Both the position numbers and the translations under genes were made by a program. The notes below the pieces were generated by a model. The model did no database searches, was not told where the DNA came from, and saw only the letters and a program-made list of their open reading frames with translations. From positions 11,363,086 through 11,427,085 of the forward strand of contig OZ024785.1 of the NCBI GenBank assembly GCA_964017065.1: DNA of 64,000 bases, given 5' to 3'. Positions 18,830-30,590 of the stretch are shown piece after piece. Source of the DNA: Haliclona indistincta. Taxonomy: Eukaryota > Porifera > Demospongiae > Haplosclerida > Chalinidae. Within the stretch, counting starts at the first letter, position 1, and every line of letters starts with the position of its first letter.

Positions 18830-21800
18830 CAATGCATATTGTAACCATCACCTACTGCACAGCGCAAGTATGGTAGACGCTAATTCAACTATATAGGCAT
18901 ACCGCAAATCCACAATACAGCACGGGCAAAGAATATCGCACAATCGGAATGATATAACACGCAGCACAGCTAATGCAGGCAATGCGTACTATTTAAACAA
19001 GAAACAACACACGCGTGTGTGTAGCACAACTCAGCACAAGTAAAACAGACAAACAATAAGTGCAACATACAATACAGCCAGCGCAAGTAACAATCAACAT
19101 GTAGCGCAAAACACTATACTGCACAGCATATGCGCAGCACATAACATCAGACAAATAGGATAGTGCAATACACAAGACAGCGAGCGCAATCAGCGAGTGC
19201 ATACTACATAGACAAGAAACAAGTATGGTGCCACACATACAGCCCAACACATACCGCACAGTGCAAGCAACGCACATGCAACTGAGAGACAAACAATAAA
19301 TAGAGCACCACCTAAGTACTGCACAGCGTAAGCAGAACACTCATGGACAATAAATAGCAACAACTACAGCACAAAACATAGAACAGAGCAACACATACTA
19401 CACAGTGTTAACAGTACAGAGAGGAGACAACATAGTCCGGCAGGCAACCCATACAGCATTGAGCTAGCCGGAAAAAAAAACAGTCCAGCAGGTAACCCAT
19501 ACAGTATTGTGCTAACAATGGAGGAAACAATATATTGCTCAGCAAGCCAAGCATACGTACTGATGAGTGTAACGATACTTACAGTACAAACACGAAACAG
19601 CAAGATAAAACAGATAGCGACCCGACAAAGAATAATAGCCGGCCCACGACATAATGCAACATGCCAACAATGACACGAGAAACCACGAAGGCGAAGTACA
19701 CAAAGCCTACCGGCAAAATGCAACAACAACAATAGTAAGAGCAACCAAAAAAAACCGACATAGGTAAGGGGGTAAGGAACAGGTACCACTGACACCCTAC
19801 ACAATGATTAAGCAAAGCAACCAAGAAGCAGCCGAGAAAAGCACATAATACAGACAAAAGCCAGCACATACACACAAAGGTAAGGAAGAAACATACTGCA
19901 CTGCAAAGCCAACGCGTACAATACAGACCTCTATAGAGAAGGAAACAACCTCCTGCATACGGGAGATGAGCAAACTGTAGACACCAAAAAAAAATTAAGT
20001 ATGCATACAACGCCGCAAAGAACAGTAGGCAAACGGAATGTACTCCATTGCAAAGACATTGGAAATTACACCTACAAGCAACCAGCAAGGAGTGCGTACT
20101 GCCAAACACCGCTAGCCAACAATGCCTACCACTAACCATAGAACAGCAAACAACACATCCTGTACAGGCAACCCAACCACTGCACAGCCATAAGCATCAA
20201 GCAAACAAGGCAGAATAACTAAAGTCCACACAGTCAGACAACCATGCAAATAATAACTCATTCCACCACGAACCACTAACGCATACCTATTATTATGCGA
20301 ACAACACCAGCGATCAGGGAACCATGACTGGAAAAATAATTCCTAGGACCGCCGAATGAAAATGGGATGCGGAGTGGAAATGTGACTCACAACCACTAGA
20401 GCACCACTCAAAAATAAAAACAAGTGATCAGCAACCGCAGCCACCAGACGCCGAAGGGTGAGTCCCATCGTCAACAACCAACCATAGAAACTAATAGCCA
20501 TACATATGAATTCACATCCTACAATATGAAGATATAAGATGCCCTGTCACACTACAGGCAGGTTGGAAACAGCCTAGGCAGAACCCCATACTCACATGGG
20601 CAACATTACGCAACATTACCCAAGCAACCATACTCAAAGTCATAGAAATAATTATTACGCTAAACCATAAAAAATAGGGCCAGTGATGTAGCATGTCCCT
20701 ACTGCTAACAATGAGTCAGACATGAAATTTAGAATGAAGCCACACAAGCGAGGACTAAAGTACAAGCCATCAAACAATGTGCTTAGAGCCCAGCATCTCT
20801 CCACACGAAATGCCAGCTGAGATGTAGCTTACAACAATGCACCTAAAGACAGTCTGTTAAACGAACCCAAAGACAGCCTAGACCGTCTGTCCCACAGTGT
20901 GATAAATATTAAAAGCTCCAAAACAGTCTGTCCCAGAGACAGGGCTACAAAACACATGACATATGGAACCTCACCATCCAGCATAGTACTAATACACAGC
21001 AGCATGATGCACATAAGGAATACGACAACCCACACTACAGTATGATCATACCCGCAATAACCCATAATACGCACAAGTCCTACAACCAAGACAATCAAAA
21101 TAAAGAACATATTCAGTACCACAATACGATAGTATGCGCAGGACAGCAAATAAGAAGCAGCACCCTCATGCCTATTGCACACAGAAGCAACAGTCCACAA
21201 CAAAACACACAACGCAACACGACACACAAATCAGTATAATTATCACTACATACTGCTGACTCGAACACAACCATGCTCAGAACACTGTCACTCCACATGA
21301 CACAACACGCACCAATAATACATACACTGTAAGCTCCAGGTTAGCTGCGAAGCAGACATCACTGAACAGCTCAGCAAGTCTCCCTGCTAACACAGCATCT
21401 GGATGAACCACGCAGCACAGCATTGACGACAAAGACCCGAGGTGTTCAAAGAACTTGTAACAAAACTGTGCTGAACAGCAGTCGCAACAAGAACTCTGAC
21501 GAGTCACAAGCCACGTGTCACATGCCCACGGTATAGACAGAGGTCACAGGAGGCACGAGCAGCAAGCAGCAGAGAATAGTATAACCGGAAACCGCTGGTG
21601 AACTTGCCAGTAGAGACACAGCTACGACCAGGACGCGTAAGAAGCAACAGATAGTAGCCAAAGATGAAAGTAACGCGGGTGAGCCAGACTGAACTTGTCA
21701 AGCCTATAAATACCACCAGCATGGAGAGTGGCCACTTGTTTTTAACCGAATAATTGCATCACAAACGCTCAAGAACAACTTTCCAACGTAGCCTACCCAC

Positions 21801-22158
21801 CACACTATCTACCATACACACGCGACAAACAAATTGATACAGCGGCTCTATCGCTTCCCAAAAGGAAGGTTCGAGTACAAAGTGTCACCTGGCAGTCATT
21901 AATGTGCTAAATCACAGGTATATATTCACAAAATATATATAATGATCAAAGACGCAATAGCACTATTTACATCCACTATACCTAAAAACTCAACCCTCTA
22001 TTACAATGCTTGGACCCGTGGTGCATTCTATGACCAGCTTACCACCCAAAAGGCACACAAAGGTCCAACTAGATAGAGGTACTAGAACAACACACATTGC
22101 CCACTAAGAAGCAAAAAATAATCAGGGAAAAAAAATAAAATAAAATGAGGAAGAGCTG

Positions 22159-22220
22159 AGGACTCGAACACGACCCTTTACAACCAGAATCCAATGACTA
22201 ACACTCTGAGCCATTGGCAA
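22159..22220 (-). repeat. tRNA-like promoter region (SINE head or tRNA relic)
   Basis: On the minus strand an A-box-like TGGCTCAGAGTGTTAG (22213-22198) is followed about 42 bases later by a B-box-like GTGTTCGAGTCCT (22171-22159). This matches RNA polymerase III internal promoter spacing in tRNAs. The acceptor and T stems do not pair properly, so it is not a working tRNA. A tRNA-derived SINE head is the best reading. Confidence 0.45.
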
Positions 22221-22329
22221 CCACGCGATCAACCCAAAACTACACAGCTTTTAATCAACAACGGTTGAGCAAGCCACTATGCGCAAGCATGTGGGCAAGA
22301 CGCTAACCTTGCTCTATTGGCGTCTGATC

Positions 22330-22640
22330 TTGTGATGGCTGGCGATTCGCGCTCGCTACATCTGCTCTTGTAAGTGCGAGTAGTTCAGATCAATGGAGAA
22401 ACTGGCGACCACGTCTTGCCCATCTCCCGACGACGATGCCTCAGGAGTAGTTGCGCGCCCCAGCGTCCAGAACAGTGTTGTCGGCGCTCCTGGTACCTGT
22501 CCATGACCTGCTCGGCCTCGACCGCCCCAACCACGGCCACGTTCGCGCCCGCGTAGTGGCGCTGTTGGATACGGCGACGGGGAACCCTAGACGATCGTGA
22601 GCTGCTTCTCGTCCAGTGGCCGGACATCGTAGACAGCTAG
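22330..22640. other. GC-rich island with open frames on both strands
   Basis: Clearly richer in G and C than its surroundings. A plus-strand MAGDSRSLHLLL ends at a GTAAGT donor near 22371. A minus-strand frame is Gly/Arg-rich (GRERGRGWGGRGRAG). I cannot choose the coding strand. It lies 5' of the minus-strand retroelement and could be its gag region or a CpG-rich promoter relic. Confidence 0.3.
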
Positions 22641-22934
22641 TAAGAATCACACAGTCAAGCGCTGCTCAGACAGGTTGCTGTTCAACACGTGCTAGCACTA
22701 GCTGTGAAAACCCTGCGCACGCGCAACACGTGGCTACCATGGAGGCGTGGCCCTTCGTTGTTATTAACTCTTTATAAGGCTGAAGCCTAGTAAAATTATT
22801 GCAAGAACTATCAAGTAAAGTGGAAGACGTACAAACACAGCAACTGCAGGAGGACCAATTCACGTTAAAATCAGCAAATTTTGAGGTTTATTATAATTAA
22901 AATTAATTTTACATGCATGAGTACAGGCATCTCT

Positions 22935-23096
22935 TGTATGAACATGACAAACAACGACAACGACAAAATCCCAGAGTTAGAGCAAATTTCCAAAATTGAG
23001 TTGGACTATTGGCTCTCCAGATTTGTCCTTGAAGTAAGGAAAAAAATGGGAGTGTCTATCCACCAAATATATTGGTGCATCTATGTTCCGGAATAA
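22935..23096 (+). pseudogene. DUF3504 (Crypton-derived) fragment
   Basis: The frame encodes ELDYWLSRFVLEVRKKMG then HQIYWCIY. This is the conserved start of the DUF3504 domain found in KIAA1958/ZMYM/QRICH-type proteins, which derive from Crypton tyrosine recombinases (pattern LN.WL..FV.EVRKKDG..YP...LY.I..GI.R). The recombinase core does not follow in frame. Truncated. Confidence 0.65.
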
Positions 23097-23307
23097 TGCA
23101 TCAGATAAGGTGGGCTGGAAGACCAGAAATTGATATTTTCAAAGCATGCAAAATGGTTTAGAATTACGTTTTCGTTTTTCATGCACAACAAGTCAATTGT
23201 TGCCTCGACCGTAGCCAAGTAGTTGATGTGGAGTACAGCAGTCCACATTGTGCTTCTTGCTCTAAGTACAGAAGCAGTCTTAGAGCGATCTACACTCAAC
23301 GGTCAAG

Positions 23308-23498
23308 TGACAATGACCCATCAAACTGACACGTCAAATCATACAAAGAACAGATTTCTGAATACTCCCCAGAAAATAAAACCTAAAAAATTAATGCTGA
23401 AAAAGTGGTGCCGGGGATGCAGAGGTTAAGGTAAAATTAATTCAAAATTAATTACAGAATTCACATCGACTAAAGGAGAGAGTCTAGACACTAGCAGA
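23308..23498 (+). repeat. dispersed repeat, copy B
   Basis: Direct-orientation match to 5333-5525. Here one frame stays open through most of the unit, ending KKWCRGCRG at 23427. The unit lies 210 bp after the DUF3504 fragment. Confidence 0.85.
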
Positions 23499-23589
23499 CA
23501 CCAATCAGACATTTAATGTAGAAAGGTCAACAAACAGCGTGTTACACAACTGCATAAGGACAGAAATTTAATTTTGTCGTGCATGCGCA

Positions 23590-23745
23590 AAAAAAATCAA
23601 ATGGTCTCTATGCACAGGCATTCCCATTCAAAAAGCAGGAGAACAGCTAATCATGCTTCCTTTAGCTATTGCAGATCATGATGGGAATCCAAACAAAGGG
23701 CAGATGACCAAGGCTTTATCAAACAGATACAATAAATGCAATTAA
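23590..23745 (+). other. short coding-like remnant
   Basis: A frame reads IPIQKAGEQLIMLPLAIADH then NPNKGQMTKALSNRYN before a stop. It looks like a transposon protein fragment but I cannot name the family. Confidence 0.25.
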
Positions 23746-24129
23746 TTATTCATTCTTTACGACTATCCACAAGACAGTGCAATTAGATGTATCATAGTTG
23801 CTGCTGTGGTTGATAAAACCATTTGCTCAATCACCGTCTCTTTCTGCTTCAGAAAAGCTGTACAATGTACTGTGTACAGCTGTACACTGCGGTAAGTGTC
23901 CTTGTTCCTCAGTCAGTTGGAAGAATTCACAGAAAAATACTTTATAGTTTTGCTTCTTTTTCAGCTTACCAGTGGAAAAACTGAACAGAGATTTTCTCAT
24001 TGTTTTCACAAAGAAAAGAGCAACTTTCCTTAGACACTTTAAATAAAGTGATGTGGTGTATTTATTCAGTGTATTTACGGTATAATCCATTAATATCAAT
24101 TTTTGTAATTTCGATGAGCACATGTTACC

Positions 24130-25590
24130 AATGAAAGAGTTTGAACTGACATAGAAGTAAGATAGCTCAGAGATAGATCAATACCAATCGCACGTAGTAA
24201 AATAAGTGTCGATTTGACGACGGATGGTGAACCTAGCGGACCTGTCACTGTATCCCTACTTCAATTCACTTGAAGGGTACCAATACCAGCTTGAAGGGGC
24301 ACAATACCACACGTAAGCCTCGCTGAGGCATACGTGGGTCCTGCAGTTTAGTTATGTAGCCTTTGCAGCTTAACAAACCTAGGTTGCAGTAGTTTGTCCA
24401 GCTATTCCATGACCGGCGTCGTTCGTCACTGTCGAACGGTCCCGGCGTTTGTCTCGAGTAACGCGTTCTTTGCTAAGCTTGAGCTTGGCCCTCCCGACGA
24501 GCTTGGCTGATGCTCCAAACTTAGTCGTGCTTTTAGATGCTGCAAATAGTTACCTTTACATGATTATGGCTGGTTTATTTTGTTGTCCACAAGTTCAAGA
24601 CGCCATTTTTTCGCACTATTTGAGTCCCACAAGTGTCATGAAACTTTAGTGCTATAAAATCGCCGCAATCTCTTCCAAGGCAACTTTGGCTTCACTCTCT
24701 GTGAAGCCAGCCTCTCCTCCTTTCATACGGAGGGGTAAGTGGGAGGTAACTTTTTGAAGTCAGCTGACTTCCTGGAGGATATAAGTATTGCCCTGAAATC
24801 CGCAGTGGTATGGGATATATTCCACTAGCGGTGCCTTTGATCTTAGAGCTTCCTGAGCTACAAGTAATAATAGTTCTTGTAGCTAATTCCTACCCAACTC
24901 TATAGCTTGTAAAGCTTATCACAGATATACATATAAACTACTGATACCACTCCTTGACAAGTATGCCAATGAACAGGAAAAAATTCATGTTCATGAGATG
25001 AATTTAGTAAGATGATTATAATTATTCTAGCACAATAATAATTATTTGTTCTCAGATGCAGAGGCAGCTACAAATAATGAGCCTCAACACCCAACTTCCC
25101 GCTACTGCAACCTCATCTCAACTACAACTGATATATTCTTAATTCACTTGCAGACAGGGCAATTATTGTTGCCATCTACATCACAAGATCCACCACCACC
25201 ACCACCCCCTTCTTCAGAACATTAACATTAATAGAAGTATGACTGTCATTGTGTACATTTTGAAATTGTGCCGGTGCTGAAACAAAAGTGATTACATTCA
25301 CTGACCTGAAATGATTTACATTTTTCTCAACATTAATTGCTTTATCTTACTGGGAGGGACTCTAAGGGCGAAAATGTGTGAAAACAAGAATTTTTTTCTC
25401 TAAATCAGCACTGCAGCAGTATAGTCTTGTAATACAGATACATGGTTTTTACAATAAGGCTGTATATTCTAAAGTTCCTCAAACTTCTTGATATGAGTGT
25501 TATCAGTCAATCAAAATTACCTTGCTGTTGTGCAAGTTGAAACTTTAAAAAGTCCTTTATGGACTGATAGTTGCTCTTAAAAAAAACCTT
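24130..25590. other. no convincing gene
   Basis: Holds a hairpin (cacgtaagcctc/gaggcatacgtg, about 24311-24337), a moderately GC-rich stretch 24390-24520 with an ORF of unknown nature (24449-24649), and AT-rich sequence with small hairpins. Nothing else is supported. Confidence 0.4.
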
Positions 25591-25642
25591 TCAGCAGGAT
25601 TTCATAGTAGCCAGTTGTGAGCTAGACAAATTAAGATTCATT

Positions 25643-26086
25643 GACGAATACACTCTTCGCTCATATGTTACACATTAGCATGCTACTATAGTTGGTGCCT
25701 TCCTTCTTGTGCCTCCTCCATCAGGAAACTTTACAGTAAGTAGTTCATTGGCTTTTAAAAATATCATTGATGAATACACTCTTCGATCATATGTTACACA
25801 TTAGCATGCTACTATAGTTGGTGCCTTCCTTCTTGTGCCTCCTCCATCAGGAAACTTTAAAGTAAGTAGTCCATTGGCTTTTAAAAATATCACTGACGAA
25901 TACACTCTTCGCTCATATGTTACACATTTGCATGCTACTATAGTTGGTGCCTTCCTTCTTGTGCCTCCTCCATCAGGAAACTTTAAAGTAAGTAGTCCAT
26001 TGGCTTTTAAAAATATCGTTGACGAATACACTCTTCGATCATATGTTACATATTTGCATGCTATTATAGTTGGTGCCTTCCTTCTA
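25643..26086 (+). repeat. 126-bp in-phase tandem repeat, 3.5 copies
   Basis: Units start at 25643, 25769, 25895 and 26021 (partial), with only a few differences. 126 bp is 42 codons, so the frame is kept from unit to unit. Each full unit has a TAG/TTG-CATGCTAC boundary, a peptide with IVGAFLLVPPPSGNFK, and a GTAAGT donor-like site. Units 1 and 2 carry an in-frame TAG where units 3 and 4 have TTG. Confidence 0.9.
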
Positions 26087-26187
26087 CATGTAGTAAGATG
26101 GACTAATAAAAAAAGTATAATAATTATTACCAAACTGCTTTATTTGTGTATAAACATCATCAAAATAACGATGTTTTTTTTGAACAG

Positions 26188-26690
26188 GTCACAGTGAATC
26201 AAATCATTCCTTCTTCTCTGCAACCAATTGCACTGGCATTACATCAAGGCAACTGGCATGCTGTGGCAAATGCTGTTTTCGAAACACCTAGTGTGTCAAC
26301 TCTTGTGACTAACAAGTTTCTTGCACAGATACAGCATGAATGCCAGATACTACAATGACACAAACCACTGTTACAATTATTACTGAAAGTAGGGTAGAGA
26401 TTAGCAATAAACAATCCATTTTCTGTATACTCCAAACCCACCAACACCACCTCCGGCTCATCATATGAACATTCCTCAGTGCCGCCGCCACAACCACTTT
26501 CAGCTCCTAAGCTGGAGCATGCCCTGCCACCAATTTGTCAATTAATCTATGTAATTGCAGCAGGAGAAAGTCCTAAGTGAAATGCTAGAGTATGCTAATG
26601 CCGACCCACCTTCTCAAGACAGTCAACAAGTCTTAGCTACACTTCATGAGCACTTAACTAAAATTACAATTAAACTATAGGATGAGAGTT
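26188..26690 (+). pseudogene. unknown multi-exon ORF, gag-like
   Basis: After a poly-T tract and ACAG acceptor, the frame reads VTVNQIIPSSLQPIALALHQ, NWHAVANAVF, ending at 26356. Later segments in other frames read PPPQPLSAPKLEHALPP and EKVLSEMLEYANADPPSQDS up to a TAG at 26679. It resembles the ORF at 2604 in layout (IP...I...G.W.....). Probably retroelement-derived; low certainty. Confidence 0.3.
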
Positions 26691-27149
26691 TTTATGAGCA
26701 TCAAAAAAGATGAGCAGAAGAAAAGGAGAATGAAGCACCACACGTTGTCCTCTAGTTAAAATTTACACGAAACTTTTCATGAAATCAATGTGGAAATCAA
26801 ATTCAAAAAGCAATGAACGCAACACATGTATTGATTTTGGAAGAAGAGACAATAATTTCCAAAGTTCTTTATAAATCCTGAGCAAACCAAGTAGCACATG
26901 CATTGCGCAACTCGTGCAAAGTTGACATAAATAATTATGATAATGCTGATCAGATATTGCTCCTGTATCAGAATCAGATATCTTAACACCACTAGGTATG
27001 TCTCAACACACGCAAATTAACCTTGTGAGAATCACAAGCTGAGAGAGGAAGGGAGGGAGGGAAGGAGTTGCTTTGAGTCAAAGCACATGCAGAACGCTGA
27101 AACAAGTGTATGTAAGTAAAAATGGATGTTTGTAGAAAATTACACGATC

Positions 27150-27320
27150 ACACCTTCACTGTGGTCTGGATACAGTGCCATCTCCTCCTCCATTGATAAT
27201 ACCATCTGCTTAATCTTAGTTGATCCATGGCCAGTGGCTCCATAGTAAGCTTTCTTGTTGCCGCTCCCAACTTTCCATCCCAATCTCCTGTCCCTCAGAA
27301 GTCATTTACTTCAATTCTTG
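27150..27320 (-). other. possible minus-strand exon
   Basis: The minus strand has an open frame reading LRDRRLGWKVGSGNKKAYYG, ATGHGSTKIKQMVLSMEEE. The residue choice looks coding, but I recognise no family and cannot place splice sites. The rest of 26700-27400 is AT-rich with no gene. Confidence 0.25.
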
Positions 27321-27409
27321 TACCAAATATGGAGATGTAATGTATTATAATAAATAATAAAGCTGATACTTCAAGCCCCTTGGAGTCATGGTAACTACTT
27401 GGCGATACT

Positions 27410-27598
27410 ATGCACCTAGAGGCAGCCAAAAAGCTACAGCAAGAGGCCGACAAACATTGCTACTATCATGTGTGTGACGAGATGGTGCATGTATCTACAC
27501 ATGTTTACCAGGGCACAATCCGCGCACTACACTCGGCACAAAAAGGACCCTGCACAGGTAAAGCTGTTACCACGGGAGACAACCGTGAGACACTATAG
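27410..27598 (+). CDS. unrecognised short ORF with a splice donor
   Basis: ATG at 27410 starts MHLEAAKKLQQEADKHCYYH. A GTAAAG donor-like site occurs near 27558 before the stop. May be one exon of a small gene. No domain. Confidence 0.25.
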   Translation: MHLEAAKKLQQEADKHCYYHVCDEMVHVSTHVYQGTIRALHSAQKGPCTGKAVTTGDNRETL

Positions 27599-28124
27599 GC
27601 AGATCAGCGAATAATTGCGCAACTACCGCAACTACAGTTACTGGACAGTTACTCTTCAAATACTGGACAGTAACTGATGCCCGTAACCGGTGTCCTAGCG
27701 CCTACGTACGTACATCACACCACCGTTGATATAAATTAAGAGAGAAACATAACACATTGTTTACAATAGTGATAATGGCAATAGTGATAGAGTAATGATT
27801 ATAATAAGGAACATGGGTTAGTTAGTCAGTCAGAGAGTGACGCCGGATTCGGAGTTGACCAGATCAACCACTGCAGGGGTCTTAACAGCGTGGCCGCAAG
27901 TAGAACGCGAGATCTGATGGCAGATCTCAGAAGTGAGAAGCTTAAGAGGCATCTCAGCCTAAGAGGCACAATGTCAGTGTTTAGCTCGCCCACGCAATGT
28001 GCATGCCTGTGAGCTCCGCCTACAGAGCGAGTACACGTGGTAGTTGACCGGCGAATCGATTCCCTGTCCAGCAACTAGCATCTATCATCTTCGCTCTTCC
28101 CCCACCGGTTACCAGCTGTGAGCA

Positions 28125-29858
28125 ATGGAGGCTAATCTCGACGCTGGCTACATCGGTGACAGGAGCTCTGGCTCGATCAAGCTCTCAAGCAGCAAGTCTG
28201 GTCACCAACTACCTCTGCAGCGCATCACATCAGGCGCGCTATCAGCAGCAGAATATGTGCATCATCACCAGCCCCTGGATTTTTCACCGTCACTCTTGCT
28301 TGTCACCCCAACGGATCAAGGAAAAGTTTACTCTGCTTCAGATGGTTAGCTGCTCATGCATGCATGCATGATGCACATCATACAGATACCTGTCTTTGTT
28401 ACATCTGTCATGCATTATTGGCATAGTTCGACCTCTTTGCAAATTCTCGCTTTAAGGTGTTATTGTCTTGGTCACCTTTCCTTGTAATTGCATGCTCACA
28501 TCTCTCTTTAGTTAGTTCTCTTTAGTTAGTTCCGTCACTAGGTAGCTACTCCATTACATCACATGGTGAGAACAATGATTCACTCACTCACAACTCACTC
28601 ATTCTCTCACTCCCTCTCAGGCTCCAGCTTAGTTCCAGCCTCCAGCATCATTCCTCCACCTCTCTCTCATACTTCTCTCACTGACTCCCTGCAGCCAGTT
28701 ACCTACCGTTATCAGGTACTAAGCTAATCTTGGAGGTTCTTAGTTCCTTATTTATAATAATACTTTAGCAAAATTAATTACACAATAGCAATGCATGCTA
28801 ATAACAAGGTGCGTACCCAAATGAATAAACAAATTAAATAAGTACAGCAAAATTAATTACACAATACCAATGCATGCTAATAACAAGGTGCGTACCCAAA
28901 TGAATAAACAAATTAAATAAGTACAGAGATAATCCTTTAGCTGTAGATTAGGTATACTGAACAACCAGGCATGAAGATGATGAGAGTAGCAGTGAATATC
29001 TAGAGTCTTGCTGGAAGAGGTTGAGTGGAATCCATGTTCATCTTCTTGCAGATAGGACCACTGCCATCATTATCATTGTATATTGATTCTACTTTGAGTG
29101 TCTGATGGTGAGTGGTTTCAGTGAAAAGGAATGTTTCGATCATTGAACAGGCTTCAGGAAGAGGAGACACACTAACACTCATGAACTGGAGCTGAGGTTG
29201 CCTCAGTAACTCAGTAAGAAAGTAAGGAACTGTATGCTTTCATTTCTTGAATAACAATTCGCTATGCTGACTTTCTCAAGGTAGTGTAGCTGAAACGAAA
29301 CAATATTCATGATCAATTCAGATATCCTGGCTAATAAATTTGAATAAGTCAGCGAGACAGACAAACTCTTCAATATGTACGGAGTCAGAGGAGGCCTGAC
29401 TAGCGTGATATAAGTGGATAGAAATGTGATATAACGTTATTTTTTGGGGTTGTAGCTTTCTGTTTTTGCGGATGTGTGTAGCCAAGGAAAGGAAGCCGTA
29501 CTGAGTGGATTTAAGAATGGTTGAGCCAAGAATCTCATGCATTCAGTTATTGATTGTGTTAGATCGAATGGGTTATGTGAGCGACATAGAGACTCAACCA
29601 GCATGTATGTTGCATTTTAAATCTTGATGTACACATGTTCATACTTTCGATATTAGTAATATTCCTAGCTCTGCAGTAGAAGGCATCAATATTAAAATCT
29701 TCAAAGACGGCAGTTCCTACTAACTCAGAGTAATCACTGCATTAGTTCTACAAACACTTCGTTATTGTGTTGTTTTTTTTTATCAAAAAAGGGTTTTCCA
29801 GATCTGATAGTAAGGACAGCATGGGCGCCAGACGAGAGAGTGACTGTCATCTCAGCCG
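28125..29858 (+). CDS. three-exon hypothetical gene, phase-consistent
   Basis: Exon 1 starts at ATG 28125 (MEANLDAGYIGDRSSG) and ends near 28343 at a GTTAGC donor in phase 1. Exon 2 (28620-28713, after CTCTCAG) continues in phase as SSLVPASSIIPPPLSHTS and ends VTYRYQ in phase 0 at GTACTA. Exon 3 (about 29790-29858, after AAAAAAG) reads GFPDLIVRTAWAPDERVTVI in phase 0 and ends at GTGAGA. Consistent phases across long introns argue for a real gene, perhaps host. It is Ser/Pro-rich at the start and strand-rich at the end. No family recognised. Confidence 0.4.
28767..28926 (+). repeat. 79-bp tandem duplication
   Basis: Two nearly identical units start agcaaaattaattacacaat at 28767 and 28846. It lies in an intron of the predicted gene at 28125. 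Confidence 0.9.
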
Positions 29859-29952
29859 AGGTGAGACTAGATTACACATTACACTAATTACATGTATCAA
29901 ATTCCATAGATAATTTAACGCGTAGAGAGATTGAAAACTTTAATTATTCCAT

Positions 29953-30135
29953 GGTACAACGCGTGTTGTCGGTAGTGACGTCACCTGTGTACTTAATATT
30001 CATCAAAATGACGCAAAATGGAAGCTCACTTTAGATGCAAGGACATCTGAAGAGATTTGTGAGATGGAGGAGATGGAAAAGAAAACACCAGTTACTATCA
30101 GTGTTTTAGCCACCGTCAATATTCTTAGAGAATGA
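29953..30135 (+). CDS. possible terminal exon
   Basis: A frame reads VVGSDVTCVLNIHQNDAKWK, LTLDARTSEEICEMEEMEKK and ends ILRE at TGA 30133. It could be the last exon of the gene at 28125, but no acceptor gives the right phase, so either the splice differs or a frameshift is present. Confidence 0.3.
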   Translation, partial: GTTRVVGSDVTCVLNIHQNDAKWKLTLDARTSEEICEMEEMEKKTPVTISVLATVNILRE

Positions 30136-30406
30136 AGTGAAAACGAAAAATTGAGTTATTTAGTGCTAGCATTTAGTCCACTTAGATCAAGAGCAGGAAA
30201 TGGTGGAGTAGTTAGAAGACTTTATTGATGGTATAATTCAGTGTTAAGTTACTTAAACCTTGCACCTCACCATTAGATGATGACTGGGTGGAAATTTGGA
30301 GCGAAAGCTGGGGTGATGATGAAGCTCGTCCTGTTCTAATCGAAGAGAGAGCTACTAAAATACCATAATAGAGCCACCACATCTCAAATTGACATATCTC
30401 AACTTG

Positions 30407-30590
30407 TGAACATATCTCAACTTGACCAATACATAAACGAATTGACCTGTCATGCAGCAAAGAGTGAGAAGAGTACAGGCAATGTCGTGCTTGTAGGAGA
30501 AAGGAGAGATGGTCTGGCATCCATCATTAGTACTGAGTGTTCATGTGGTCGTGTTATTACAAGACTATCAACAGATCTCAGGTACAAATA
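30407..30590 (+). pseudogene. Mutator-like transposase N-terminal zinc motif fragment
   Basis: The frame reads ISQLDQYINELTCHAA, RRDGLASIISTECSCG. This resembles the start of the Mutator-like transposase domain of metazoan proteins (L...I....H...C......E...GLASI....C..CG). The first Cys pair is incomplete and homology stops at 30590. Low-to-moderate certainty. Confidence 0.4.

Larger units (their letters stand above)
17200..22100. other. A+C-rich (minus-strand G+T-rich) skew block
   Basis: The plus strand is strongly enriched in A and C over about 4.9 kb. In two 60-base lines I counted, A+C is 44 of 60 (19201-19260) and 43 of 60 (20161-20220). The minus strand therefore has long stop-poor frames rich in Leu, Cys, Phe and Val that look like membrane proteins but are composition artefacts. 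Degenerate words such as tactgcacagcgcaag recur at about 18854, 19110, 19251, 19312, 19395 and 20172. A unit starting gtccggcaggcaacccatac is tandemly duplicated near 19436 and 19481. Only the low-coordinate end holds recognisable protein homology. Confidence 0.75.

Noticed and set aside
18993..20139. Long minus-strand frames rich in Leu, Cys, Phe and Val that resemble membrane proteins
   Set aside because: They follow directly from the G+T-rich composition of the strand; no start context, no domain, and several frames are open at once.
22159..22220. Functional tRNA gene
   Set aside because: Acceptor and T stems do not pair and no clean anticodon arm is visible.
23827..24123. 98-codon minus-strand frame
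   Set aside because: Lys/Leu/Phe-rich AT-driven frame with no recognisable motif.
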